Source: Sphingomonas sp. IC081 | GTDB taxonomy: Bacteria; Pseudomonadota; Alphaproteobacteria; Sphingomonadales; Sphingomonadaceae | Assembly: GCF_006874585.1 (NCBI RefSeq) | Contig: NZ_CP029761.1 | Location: 1,747,001-1,811,000 of the forward strand | DNA length: 64,000 nucleotides | Direction: 5' to 3' | In this document: positions 1-8,249 of the stretch, one piece after another | How the letters are laid out: each line of letters begins with the position of its first letter | How positions within the stretch are numbered: position 1 is the first letter of the stretch | Notes under the pieces: generated by a model | The model's input: only the letters and a program-made list of their open reading frames with translations | What the model was told of the DNA's origin: nothing | Databases searched by the model: none | Made by a program: the position numbers and the translations under genes

Positions 1-822
1 CTGATCGATCCGATCCTGGTGGGACCGAGGGCCCGCATTCTTGCAGCGGCGGCCGAGGCCGGCAAGGATGTGGCGGCCTATCGCATCGTGGAAAGCGCGC
101 ACAGCCATGATTCGGCGGCGAAGGCCGTCGAACTGGTGCGGGCCGGCGAGGCGGTGCTGCTCATGAAGGGATCGCTGCATACCGACGAATTGATGGGCGC
201 GGTCGTGTCGCGCGCGACGGGCCTGCGTACCGAACGGCGGATCAGCCATGCCTATGTGATGGACGTGCCCGGCCATCCGACGCCGCTCATCATCACCGAC
301 GCGGCGATCAACATCGCGCCGAACCTTGAAGAAAAGGCGGATATCATCCGCAACGCCATCGATCTTGCCCATGTGCTGGACATCGGCCAACCCAGGGTCG
401 CGATCCTGTCCGCTGTCGAGACGGTGAACCCGGCGATGCCGACCACGCTCGATGCTGCCGCGCTGTGCAAGATGGCCGACCGGGGCCAGATCACGGGCGG
501 CCTCCTCGATGGCCCGCTCGCCTTCGACAATGCGATCAGCGAGGCGGCCGCGAAGGAAAAAGGGATCGTGTCGCCCGTCGCGGGCAAGGCGGACATATTG
601 GTCGTACCCGATCTGGAGGCGGGCAACATGCTCGCCAAGCAGCTCACCTTCCTCGGCGGGGCGGATGCGGCAGGCATCGTGCTGGGTGCGCGTGTGCCGA
701 TCATCCTCACCAGCCGGGCCGACAGCCTGCGCACGCGCCTTGCTTCCTGCGCCGTTGCCGTGCTGGTAGCGCGCGCGGCGACCAAGGCGGCGCCCGGCCT
801 GCCGGAGGGTATGCGCACATGA
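1..822 (+). CDS. pta: Phosphate acetyltransferase (5'-truncated by window edge)
   Basis: This is the C-terminal two thirds or so of a phosphate acetyl/butyryl-transferase. It would interconvert acetyl-CoA and acetyl-phosphate in the cytoplasm. The frame is open from base 1, reading LIDPILVGP before the first possible start (GTG at 19), so the true start lies outside the window. Family blocks seen are the HSHDSAAKAVELVRAGEA segment, the GSLHTDELM segment and the C-terminal NMLAKQLTFLGGADAAGIVLGA stretch. In many alphaproteobacteria the missing N-terminus is a MaoC-type hydratase domain, but that cannot be checked here. The stop overlaps the acetate kinase start by 4 bases (ATGA), so the two are translationally coupled. 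Confidence 0.93.
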   Translation: MIDPILVGPRARILAAAAEAGKDVAAYRIVESAHSHDSAAKAVELVRAGEAVLLMKGSLHTDELMGAVVSRATGLRTERRISHAYVMDVPGHPTPLIITDAAINIAPNLEEKADIIRNAIDLAHVLDIGQPRVAILSAVETVNPAMPTTLDAAALCKMADRGQITGGLLDGPLAFDNAISEAAAKEKGIVSPVAGKADILVVPDLEAGNMLAKQLTFLGGADAAGIVLGARVPIILTSRADSLRTRLASCAVAVLVARAATKAAPGLPEGMRT

Positions 823-2009
823 AGGCCGTCGTCAGCCTCAATTCGGGCTCGTCCAGCATCAAGTTCGCGCTCTATACGCTCGATCGCGACCGCAAACCGA
901 CATTGTCCGCCGGCGGCAAGATCGAACGGATCGGTCTTTCTCCCCGCCTCGCCATTCGCGACGCAGCAGGCACAGTGCTGATCGAACGCGAGTGGCCCGA
1001 CGAACGCGCCATGACCCATGCAGAGTTGCTCGCATGGTTGTTTGACTGGGCCACATCGCATCTCGAAGGGCGCGAAGTCCTCGCCGTCGGGCACCGCGTC
1101 GTCCACGGCGGGGTCGACTTCGCCCAGTCGTGCCTGATCGATACCATAGTGCTCGAGGAGCTTGAGAAGCTCTGTCCACTGGCCCCGCTCCACCAGCCCC
1201 ATAATCTGGCTGCCATCCGCGCGATCGCCGCGCTCGCGCCGGACCTTCCCCAGGTCGCCTGCTTCGACACCGCCTTCCACCATGATCGCCCCGCACCCGC
1301 CACCCGCTTCGCGCTCCCGCGCGCACTTCACGAGCAGGGCATCAGGCGCTACGGCTTCCATGGCCTCTCCTACGACTATATCGCCCGCCGCCTGGCAGAG
1401 CTCGACCCATCGCTTGCCGCCGGCCGCGTGATCGCCGCGCATCTGGGCAACGGCGCAAGCCTGTGCGCCATGTCAGGCGGCAAGAGCATCGACACGACGA
1501 TGGGTTTCACCGCGCTCGACGGCCTGATGATGGGCACGCGCTGCGGGTCGATCGACCCTGGCGTCATCCTGCATCTCCAGAACCGGGTGGGCATGAGCGC
1601 CGCCGACGTGGAGGCGCTGCTCTACAAGCAATCGGGCCTGCTGGGCGTATCAGGCATCTCGAGCGACATGCGTGAGCTTGCGGCCAGCGACCGGCCCGAA
1701 GCCCGCGAGGCCATCGACCTCTTCATCTGGCGTGCCGCGCGCGAGGCCGGCGCGCTGGCGTCATCGCTGGGCGGCCTTGACGGTCTCGTCTTCACGGCCG
1801 GCATCGGCGAGAACGACGCCGCCATCCGCGCGGGCATCTGCGAGCGCCTCGCATGGCTCGACATCAGCCTCGATGAGCGGGCCAATGCCGTCCATGCCGA
1901 CGTCATCAGCGCGCCTGGCAGCCCCATTACCGTCCGTGTCATCCCGACGGACGAAGAACGGATGATCGTCCTGCAGACACTGGCCACCCTTTTTGGAGTT
2001 AAAACATGA
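819..2009 (+). CDS. ackA: Acetate kinase (AckA/propionate kinase family)
   Basis: A 396-residue acetate kinase that converts acetyl-phosphate and ADP to acetate and ATP, completing the Pta-AckA pathway with the gene before it. Visible signatures are the N-terminal VVSLNSGSSSIKFALY phosphate-binding loop, GHRVVHGG, FDTAFH, RRYGFHGLSYDYI, AHLGNGASLCA, the TTMGFTALDGLMMGTRCGSIDPG block and the ASKHA-fold FTAGIGEN. The length is normal. The ATG at 819 was chosen over upstream in-frame starts because the protein must begin just before the NSGSSS motif and because it makes a 4-base ATGA overlap with pta. The stop likewise overlaps fabI. Confidence 0.96.
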   Translation: MKAVVSLNSGSSSIKFALYTLDRDRKPTLSAGGKIERIGLSPRLAIRDAAGTVLIEREWPDERAMTHAELLAWLFDWATSHLEGREVLAVGHRVVHGGVDFAQSCLIDTIVLEELEKLCPLAPLHQPHNLAAIRAIAALAPDLPQVACFDTAFHHDRPAPATRFALPRALHEQGIRRYGFHGLSYDYIARRLAELDPSLAAGRVIAAHLGNGASLCAMSGGKSIDTTMGFTALDGLMMGTRCGSIDPGVILHLQNRVGMSAADVEALLYKQSGLLGVSGISSDMRELAASDRPEAREAIDLFIWRAAREAGALASSLGGLDGLVFTAGIGENDAAIRAGICERLAWLDISLDERANAVHADVISAPGSPITVRVIPTDEERMIVLQTLATLFGVKT

Positions 2010-2779
2010 CCCCCCTCGTCGATCTTCGCGGCAAGCGTGGCCTGATCGTCGGTATCGCCAACGAACAGAGCATTGCAGCGGGCTGCGCCGAGGCTTTCAG
2101 CCGCTGCGGCGCGCGCCTTGCCGCGACCTATCTGAACGAGAAGGCGAAAGGCTGGGTCGAGCCGGTGGCGGACCGGCTGGGCGCCGAATGGCTCGCCCCC
2201 TGCGATGTGCGTGAGCCCGGCCAGCTCGAGGCCCTGTTCGACCAGGTGCGGGACCGATGGGGCGGACTCGACTTCCTGCTGCATTCGATCGCCTTCGCAC
2301 CCCGCGACGATCTCCATGGCCGCGTCGTCGACAGCAGCGCCGAGGGGTTCGGCATCGCGATGGACGTCTCCTGCCACAGCTTCCTTCGCATGGCGAAGCT
2401 GGCCGAGCCCTTGATGGCGCAAGGCGGCTGCCTGCTCTGCGTCACCTTCTACGGCTCGGAGCGCGTCGTTGAAAACTACAACCTCATGGGACCGGTCAAG
2501 GCGGCGCTGGAGAGCGCGACGCGCTATATCGCCGCCGAACTGGGCCCCCAGGGCATCCGCGCCCATGCGATATCGCCGGGCCCTATCGCCACCCGCGCCG
2601 CCAGTGGCATCGCGCGGTTCGATGAATTGCTCGAGCGCGCCGCCGCCCAGACGCCGGTCGGCCAGTTGGTGACGATAGAGGATGTCGGCGGGCTGGCTGC
2701 CTTCCTCGTCAGTGACGCAGCCAGCCGGATCACCGGAACGGTGATCCCGGTCGATGGCGGACAGCACCTTCTCGCATGA
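2006..2779 (+). CDS. fabI: Enoyl-[acyl-carrier-protein] reductase FabI-like
   Basis: A 257-residue short-chain dehydrogenase of the FabI class, the NADH-dependent last step of fatty-acid elongation. Seen are the atypical FabI nucleotide loop GLIVGIANEQSIAAGCA, LHSIAFAP, and the catalytic Tyr158-x6-Lys165 (YNLMGPVK). C-terminal features are AHAISPGPIATRAASGI and a substrate lid. It overlaps ackA and the next gene by ATGA junctions. The pta-ackA-fabI triad is known from rhizobia (for example fabI2 of Sinorhizobium), where it is a second fabI linked to acetyl-phosphate and storage-polymer metabolism. Whether this is the essential or a secondary copy cannot be told here. Confidence 0.92.
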   Translation: MTPLVDLRGKRGLIVGIANEQSIAAGCAEAFSRCGARLAATYLNEKAKGWVEPVADRLGAEWLAPCDVREPGQLEALFDQVRDRWGGLDFLLHSIAFAPRDDLHGRVVDSSAEGFGIAMDVSCHSFLRMAKLAEPLMAQGGCLLCVTFYGSERVVENYNLMGPVKAALESATRYIAAELGPQGIRAHAISPGPIATRAASGIARFDELLERAAAQTPVGQLVTIEDVGGLAAFLVSDAASRITGTVIPVDGGQHLLA

Positions 2780-3993
2780 TGGACCGGTCTATCCGATGGT
2801 TGCTGGCGACAGCGCTCCTTGTGCCCGCCGCGGCGCAGGCAGCGCCGGTAGCGGTGCTCGTCCGGGACGCGGGCGAACAGGATGCAGAGGGCGCTTTGCT
2901 CGTCGATCTGCGCTTGCTGAACGAGGGCGATGAACCGCAGAGCTTCGCGCTCCCTGATCGGATCGAGGCCCGGGTCGAACGGTCGGGAGATATCCGGACG
3001 GTCTGGCTCGAGCGCGCCCGCGATGTGGCGGACCATGTGATCATAGCGCCCCGCGGATTCGAGCGCGCCCGCTACCGCCTGGCAGCCCGTGATGGGCAAT
3101 CCCTGGACCTGGCCCGGCTTTCCATCCCCGCCTGGAACGTCAGCCAGATCGCCATGATACCGCGCCCTGCGGCGCCGGCATCGCATCTCGCCGAGGCGCA
3201 CACGCCTGCGCCGGTTCCGCCTGTGCGAGCCCCTGCTCCCACACCGCCGCCTTCGGATCGCAGGGCGGGCAACGCCTTCCTCGCCAACCTGTCCGGCTAC
3301 GAACCCATTTATGCGGTCTATGGTCCGGACACCAACAGCGAAGCCCGGATCCAGCTCAGCTTCAAATATCAGTTGTTCGGAAGCCGCCGCGCGGAAGGTC
3401 TCCCGCAAAGCTGGCGCGATGGACTCCATTTCGCCTACACGCAGCGCATGTTCTGGGATCTGGGCGCGGACTCCTCGCCTTTCCGGAACATCGATTTCCA
3501 GCCCGAGATATTCTATCTTACGCCCTCGACCACACTGGCGAGCGGCGTGTCCCTGAGCGCACAGGGTGGCATCCGGCACGAGTCCAACGGCCGGGACGGC
3601 GAGGCCTCGCGGAGCATCAACAGCATCTATCTGGCGCCCATGGCCGCCATTCCGCTGGGCGGCGGCTATCGCCTCTCTATCGCGCCGCGCCTCTCCCTCT
3701 TCGTCGGGGACAAGTCCGACAATCCCGACATACGCCGGTATCGCGGCAACACCGGTCTTTTTATGGAGGTCGGGGAGGATAATGGACTGCGCCTCTCCAC
3801 CTCCACCCGCTTCAATATCGGCAGCGGAAAGGGCGCGCTGTCCGCCGACCTGTCCTATCCGCTCCGCCGTATCCTGGGCGGCGGGCCGGACTTCTACCTC
3901 TTCGGTCAGAGCTTCATCGGATATGGAGAAAACCTCCTCGACTATGATCGAAACACCAGGCGTCTGCGCGTCGGGATCGCGCTGATCCGATGA
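2776..3993 (+). CDS. pldA: Outer-membrane phospholipase A (OMPLA/PldA family)
   Basis: A 405-residue secreted protein with an N-terminal signal peptide (about residues 1-23, ending AQAAP) followed by a Pro-rich segment (about 135-165) and a beta-barrel half. The OMPLA catalytic signature is present: His268 and Ser270 in GIRHESNGR, and Asn282 in SRSINSIY. The H-x-S spacing and the 14-residue distance to Asn match E. coli His142/Ser144/Asn156. It would degrade phospholipids mislocalised to the outer leaflet of the outer membrane. It sits directly before an Mla-type lipid transporter, a sensible partnership for outer-membrane lipid asymmetry. The N-terminal region before the barrel (about 140 residues) is longer than in E. 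coli PldA. It starts at an ATGA overlap with fabI. Confidence 0.9.
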   Translation: MMDRSIRWLLATALLVPAAAQAAPVAVLVRDAGEQDAEGALLVDLRLLNEGDEPQSFALPDRIEARVERSGDIRTVWLERARDVADHVIIAPRGFERARYRLAARDGQSLDLARLSIPAWNVSQIAMIPRPAAPASHLAEAHTPAPVPPVRAPAPTPPPSDRRAGNAFLANLSGYEPIYAVYGPDTNSEARIQLSFKYQLFGSRRAEGLPQSWRDGLHFAYTQRMFWDLGADSSPFRNIDFQPEIFYLTPSTTLASGVSLSAQGGIRHESNGRDGEASRSINSIYLAPMAAIPLGGGYRLSIAPRLSLFVGDKSDNPDIRRYRGNTGLFMEVGEDNGLRLSTSTRFNIGSGKGALSADLSYPLRRILGGGPDFYLFGQSFIGYGENLLDYDRNTRRLRVGIALIR

Positions 3994-5099
3994 AGGCGGC
4001 GACATGGACGCTGGTTGAAGAAGACGGTTCCTTGACCCTCCACGCCGAGGGCGACTGGACGGCCCTGACCCTTGACCAGGCGAGCCGTCAGCCGCTGCCG
4101 GCTGTGGGAGGACAGCAGGCGAACAGGATCGACGTCTCCGCCCTCGGGAGGATCGACACGACCGGCGCCTTGCTGCTCCTTAAACTGATGCCCACCGACG
4201 GCGAGATCCTGTTCGGCACACGTGACGATGTGCGACGTCTGGCCAACCTCGTTGCGCCGGGCATGACGCCTCACGAGGATAGCCCGCCCCCCCGTGGCTA
4301 CCTGACCGGGTTCTTCGCGCGCTTCGGCCAGCAGATCATTGAAATCGCTCACGACGCCTATGCGATGCTGGTTTTCACCGGTCAGATGATCCTTGCTCTT
4401 GGAGGCACATTGTTACGCCCCAGGCGATTGCGGGTCACACCGCTATTCGCTGTCATGCAAGAATCAGGCATCAATGCCTTGCCGATCGTTTTCATCATGA
4501 CGTTTTTCATCGGTGCGATCATCGCACTGGTCGGCACCAATCTCCTCACCAGCCTCGGAGTGGAGATTTTTACCGTCGAACTTGTGGGCGTCGCAATCCT
4601 CAGGGAGTTTGGCGTCGTCATCGCCGCTATTCTTCTGGCGGGCCGCTCGGCCTCTGCCTTCGCGGCACAAATCGGCTCCATGCGGATGAACCAGGAAGTG
4701 GCCGCCATGCAGGTCATGGGTGTCGACCGGTTCGATGCCCTCGTCACGCCCCGTATCCTCGCCGCGCTCGTCATGATTCCGCTCATGACGTTCGTGGGCG
4801 ACCTGGGCGGACTCCTGGGAGGGCTTCTCGTAAGCTGGGCCACCATCGACATCAGCCCCTCCTTCTTCGTCACCCGTCTCGCGGAAACCGTCAGTATCAA
4901 GCATTTCTGGATCGGCATGGGCAAGGCCCCGTTCCTCGCCCTGCTGATCGCTGCCGCGGGGTGCCGCCATGGAATGATGGTGGGAGGAGACGTCCAGAGT
5001 CTGGGCCGTCATGTGACGTCCGCAGTGGTCCAGTCTGTTTTCCTCATTATCATGTTCGATGCCATCTTTGCGGTGATCTTCATGGTGCTCGGCCTGTGA
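3990..5099 (+). CDS. mlaE: MlaE-type ABC transporter permease with N-terminal STAS-like domain
   Basis: A 369-residue inner-membrane permease of the MlaE family. Residues 1-90 resemble a STAS domain fused to the permease (the SALGRIDTTGALLLLKLM stretch), replacing a separate MlaB. Four to five hydrophobic segments follow, with the MlaE blocks NALPIVFIMTFFIGAIIAL, LREFGVVIAAILLAGRSA and the AAQIGSMRMNQEVAAMQVMG coupling region. It should form the transporter core with the next two products and move phospholipid between inner membrane and periplasm. It overlaps its neighbours at ATGA and GTGA junctions. Confidence 0.93.
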   Translation: MKAATWTLVEEDGSLTLHAEGDWTALTLDQASRQPLPAVGGQQANRIDVSALGRIDTTGALLLLKLMPTDGEILFGTRDDVRRLANLVAPGMTPHEDSPPPRGYLTGFFARFGQQIIEIAHDAYAMLVFTGQMILALGGTLLRPRRLRVTPLFAVMQESGINALPIVFIMTFFIGAIIALVGTNLLTSLGVEIFTVELVGVAILREFGVVIAAILLAGRSASAFAAQIGSMRMNQEVAAMQVMGVDRFDALVTPRILAALVMIPLMTFVGDLGGLLGGLLVSWATIDISPSFFVTRLAETVSIKHFWIGMGKAPFLALLIAAAGCRHGMMVGGDVQSLGRHVTSAVVQSVFLIIMFDAIFAVIFMVLGL

Positions 5100-5884
5100 G
5101 CGGGTCCGTGAACAACGGTCTGGCCGATCCGCTCGCGATCCGGGTGACCGGTCTGCGCACCGCATTTGGTGACAAGGTCATTCACGACAATCTTGATCTC
5201 GAAGTCAGGCGTGGTGAAATACTGGGCGTGGTCGGCGGCTCTGGATCGGGCAAGTCGGTCCTTCTGAACACTATTCTTGGCCTTCAGCAGCCCGACGCCG
5301 GACACGTGGAAGTTTTCGGTGAGGATATGGGCCGGTCGCAGGGCGATGTTCAACGGCGCATCGGCGTCATGTTCCAGCAGGGCGCGCTCTTTTCCTTCCT
5401 GACCGTGCTTCAGAATGTCGAGGCTCCGATGCTGGAGCATACCCGCCTCGCGCCGGGGTTCATGCGCGAAGCGGCGCGCCTCAAGATCAGGCTTGCCGGC
5501 CTTCCCGCCCATGCCGCCGATCTTCGTCCGGCCGAACTGTCGGGCGGCATGCGCAAGCGCGCTGGCGTTGCAAGGGCGATCGCACTTGATCCCGACATAT
5601 TGTTTCTCGATGAACCCACCGCAGGTCTCGACCCGATCGGCGCCGCAGAATTCGACGCGCTCATCCGCGATCTGCGCGATACGCTGGGCCTCACGGTCTT
5701 CATGATTACCCACGATCTCGACACGCTGTACGCGGTCTGTGATCGGGTCGCCGTCATCGCCGATCGAAAAATCGTGACCACGGCCCCGCTTCACGAGCTG
5801 GAGCAATCGGATCATCCCTGGATCAGGGATTATTTCCTTGGGCCGCGCGGCCGCGCTGCGGCAGAACAGCAGGATAGCATTTGA
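5096..5884 (+). CDS. mlaF: MlaF-type ABC transporter ATP-binding protein
   Basis: A 262-residue ABC ATPase. Walker A is GVVGGSGSGKSVLL, the Q-loop lies in IGVMFQQGALFS, the signature is LSGGMRKRAGVARAI, Walker B is ILFLDEPTAGLD and the switch His is in MITHD. The Met/Arg-rich signature is typical of MlaF-like ATPases. The start chosen is the GTG at 5096, which overlaps the mlaE stop (GTGA) and places about 15 residues before the ABC core. A much longer frame with an upstream ATG at 4961 runs inside mlaE and is unlikely. It energises the MlaE permease. Confidence 0.93.
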   Translation: MSGSVNNGLADPLAIRVTGLRTAFGDKVIHDNLDLEVRRGEILGVVGGSGSGKSVLLNTILGLQQPDAGHVEVFGEDMGRSQGDVQRRIGVMFQQGALFSFLTVLQNVEAPMLEHTRLAPGFMREAARLKIRLAGLPAHAADLRPAELSGGMRKRAGVARAIALDPDILFLDEPTAGLDPIGAAEFDALIRDLRDTLGLTVFMITHDLDTLYAVCDRVAVIADRKIVTTAPLHELEQSDHPWIRDYFLGPRGRAAAEQQDSI

Positions 5885-6819
5885 TGGAACGGCAGGCCAA
5901 TTACGCGCTGGTAGGCGCCATCTCGACACTGCTGCTGATTGCCGGCGTGGTGTTTGTCGTATGGCTGGGCGGATCGCGTTTCAGCAATGAATATGACCGA
6001 TACAGGATCATCTTCGAGGGCCCTGTTCGCGGCCTCAGCGTGGGCGGGGATGTCCAGTTCAACGGTATCAAGATGGGTCAGATCGAACGGATCAGGCTCG
6101 ACGAAGACAATCCCAACCGGGTAATCACCGACATATCCCTGCAGGCACGCACGCCGGTTCGCCGCGATTCTCTGGCATCCACCGAAACGCAAGGCATTTC
6201 CGGCACGAGTATCGTCCAGATCAGCGCGGGCGATCCGCAACAGCCTCTCCTGCGCGAGGCCGAGCGCTCCCACCGGCCTGTTATTCGAAGCAAGCCGAAC
6301 GCCATGTCGTCGCTGATTCAGGGCGGCGGCCAGATGGTCGAAAGCGCGACCAGGGCGCTCAACCAGGTCAACAAGCTCATCTCGGACGAGAACATCGCCG
6401 ATCTGAGCGCGACGATAAAGGATGTACGTCTCACCATGGGCGAGCTCGCCGAGAATCGCGCCATGTTCGATCATGCCGGGTCCATGCTGGCAAAACTCGA
6501 TTCCGCTGCCACCGATATCGAAGCGTCAGCGGCGCTCATTCGGGAAATGGGCGAGGGAGACGGACGCCGGACACTCGCGGAGATGTCGGAGGCGGCGACC
6601 GAGCTCAAGGCCGCAATCGGCGAAGCGCGCGGCACCCTCGCCCATATCAACCGGCAAAGCGAGACAATCGGAACGACCACCCTCCCCGCCGTCAATGCCG
6701 CGATGCATAGCCTGCAGGAGACATCCGAATCGCTCGATGGGTTCTTGCGCGAAATACGCCAGAATCCGCGCCGTGCGCTCACCAAGGACAGTGGACAGGA
6801 ACTGGAGCTACCCCGATGA
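5884..6819 (+). CDS. mlaD: MlaD-type MCE-domain lipid-binding protein
   Basis: A 311-residue MCE protein. There is one N-terminal membrane anchor (about residues 8-30), then an MCE domain (about 38-115, with YRIIFEGPVRGLSVGGDVQFNG and GISGTSIVQI), then a helical, coiled-coil-prone periplasmic tail rich in heptad Leu/Ala to residue about 285. The longer tail than E. coli MlaD resembles alphaproteobacterial MCE proteins. It would form the periplasmic lipid channel on top of MlaEF. The start ATG at 5884 overlaps the mlaF stop by one base (TGATG). A TTG one codon earlier is possible. Confidence 0.92.
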   Translation: MERQANYALVGAISTLLLIAGVVFVVWLGGSRFSNEYDRYRIIFEGPVRGLSVGGDVQFNGIKMGQIERIRLDEDNPNRVITDISLQARTPVRRDSLASTETQGISGTSIVQISAGDPQQPLLREAERSHRPVIRSKPNAMSSLIQGGGQMVESATRALNQVNKLISDENIADLSATIKDVRLTMGELAENRAMFDHAGSMLAKLDSAATDIEASAALIREMGEGDGRRTLAEMSEAATELKAAIGEARGTLAHINRQSETIGTTTLPAVNAAMHSLQETSESLDGFLREIRQNPRRALTKDSGQELELPR

Positions 6820-7445
6820 TGTGTTTTACGCGTGGAGCCAGGATCGCGATCATGACCGCTGTCCTGCCGCTGGCCGGTTGTGTCTCCGTTCTGAAAAGCG
6901 GACCGCCCGATAACCTCTATCGCTTCGGCATCGTCGAAGACCCGGCGCATGAGGCCCCCATAATAGAGCGGGATAAAAAGCCTGTAACGCTGGGGCGCGT
7001 CCGGTTCGCTCCCGAGATCGACGGTGACCGCATATTGACGGCTCATGGCGACACCGTCCTCTATATCAAGGATGCGCGCTGGGTTGCGCCAGCACCGGAC
7101 CTGTTCACCCAGGCGGTGATGCGCCGTTTCGAACAGGCGACCTCTTCTGTTCGCCTCCTGCCCGCTGCCGCCCGGGGCAACGGCGCCCCGCTCCTGCACC
7201 TGACGATAGATCGTTTCGAAGCGGATTATCGCGGAAACGCCCAAAAATCCGACGCTCCGACGATAAGAGTGAGCGGCTCAGCCACCCTTGTCGATTCCGC
7301 CAGTCTTCAACCGATCGCAAGCCGCCGCTTCACGGTCGATGAGCGCGCATCCGCCAGCAGCCAGTCAGCCATCACTTCCGCGTTCGATCGGGCCGTATCG
7401 CACTATACGCTCCAGATCCTGGAATGGTGTGAGGTTGTGCACTAA
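6816..7445 (+). CDS. ABC-type transport auxiliary lipoprotein (PqiC/YmbA-like)
   Basis: A 209-residue predicted lipoprotein with lipobox LPLAGC and the acylated Cys near residue 22. The rest fits the ABC-transport auxiliary lipoprotein family that accompanies MCE operons (YRFGIVEDPA, DARWVAPAPDLFTQAVMRRFEQA, DLFTQ region). It likely bridges the MCE complex to the outer membrane. It overlaps mlaD at ATGATG and ends the operon. Its stop codon interlocks with the stop of the convergent TetR-like remnant. Confidence 0.88.
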   Translation: MMCFTRGARIAIMTAVLPLAGCVSVLKSGPPDNLYRFGIVEDPAHEAPIIERDKKPVTLGRVRFAPEIDGDRILTAHGDTVLYIKDARWVAPAPDLFTQAVMRRFEQATSSVRLLPAAARGNGAPLLHLTIDRFEADYRGNAQKSDAPTIRVSGSATLVDSASLQPIASRRFTVDERASASSQSAITSAFDRAVSHYTLQILEWCEVVH

Positions 7446-7777
7446 CCTCGGACCAACTGCGCCGCTGCCTCACCAGCACTCTCCATATAACTCGGGTCTC
7501 GATGAAGCAGCACGACGGCAAATGCCCCGTCGAGCAGAAGGATGATCTGGCGCGCAAGACGCCGGGCCTCGTCTGGTGGGCGCACATCTGCAAACAGCGA
7601 GCACAGCCAGTCCTCTACGCGCTTCTTGTGCGTGCGTCCTGCAAGGATCGCAGGGTGCCCCGGCAGGTGGATCAGCTCAACCGATGTCCGCAGGAACCCA
7701 CAGCCCTTCCATTTCGGATGCCGTGCGGAAGCCGCAAGATTGCAAAAGATGCCTTGCACCTTGTCGGCCGTGCTGCC
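7442..7777 (-). pseudogene. TetR/AcrR-family regulator, C-terminal remnant cut by IS3
   Basis: On the minus strand the frame reads ADKVQGIFCNLAASARHP, then GCGFLRTSVELIHLPGHPA and ARRLARQIILLLDGAFAVVLL. This is the ligand-domain pattern of TetR-family regulators. The DNA-binding N-terminus is missing because the frame runs straight into the left end of the IS3 element at 7778. No matching N-terminal half is found beyond the element's right end at 9300, so insertion was followed by deletion or the flank was replaced. An intact copy might have controlled the convergent operon, but that is only inferred from position. Confidence 0.75.
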
Positions 7778-7862
7778 TGTCCGGCGTCAGCGCCCATGGC
7801 ACAGATTAGGGGTTGAGATTGAAGGAGGGTTTGGGCTTCGTCGTAGTGACGAAGGAACGAAG

Positions 7863-8249
7863 ATGAAGCCCAAACCCTCCTTGCGAAAATCGCCAGCAAA
7901 GGCCTCTGCCGAAGCCGTGGTGAAAGACATTCGCCGACAGACGCGGCGGCATTTCTCGGCCGAGGACAAGATCCGCATCGTGCTCGACGGATTGCGCGGC
8001 GAGGACAGCATCGCCGAGCTGTGTCGGCGTGAAGGCATCGCCCAGAGCCTCTACTACACCTGGTCGAAAGAGTTCATGGAGGCCGGCAAACGCCGGCTCG
8101 CGGGCGATACCGCCCGTTCTGCGACCACGGGCGAGGTGCAGGATCTGCGCCGTGAAGCCCGTGCCCTGAAGGAATGCGTTGCTGACCTGACGTTGGAAAA
8201 CCGCCTGCTCAAAAAAAGCATGATCGCGGATGGGGGCGACGACGAATGA
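7863..8249 (+). CDS. IS3-family transposase OrfA (HTH, leucine-zipper)
   Basis: A 128-residue OrfA. An HTH_Tnp segment (about residues 28-75: RRHFSAEDKIRIVLDGLRGE, IAELCRREGIAQSLYYTWSKEF) is followed by a coiled coil (EVQDLRREARALKECVADL, LENRLLKKS). The stop overlaps orfB by ATGA, so OrfB could be made by re-initiation as well as by frameshifting. The ATG at 7863 follows GAACGAAG. Confidence 0.88.
   Translation: MKPKPSLRKSPAKASAEAVVKDIRRQTRRHFSAEDKIRIVLDGLRGEDSIAELCRREGIAQSLYYTWSKEFMEAGKRRLAGDTARSATTGEVQDLRREARALKECVADLTLENRLLKKSMIADGGDDE

Noticed and set aside
252..1442. Long open frame (396 aa) on the minus strand across pta/ackA
   Set aside because: It is antisense to two clearly recognised enzymes and its translation is Arg/Ala-rich with no motif. 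High GC creates such frames.
2524..4005. 493-residue minus-strand frame over fabI and pldA
   Set aside because: Antisense to genes with intact catalytic residues, with no recognisable fold.
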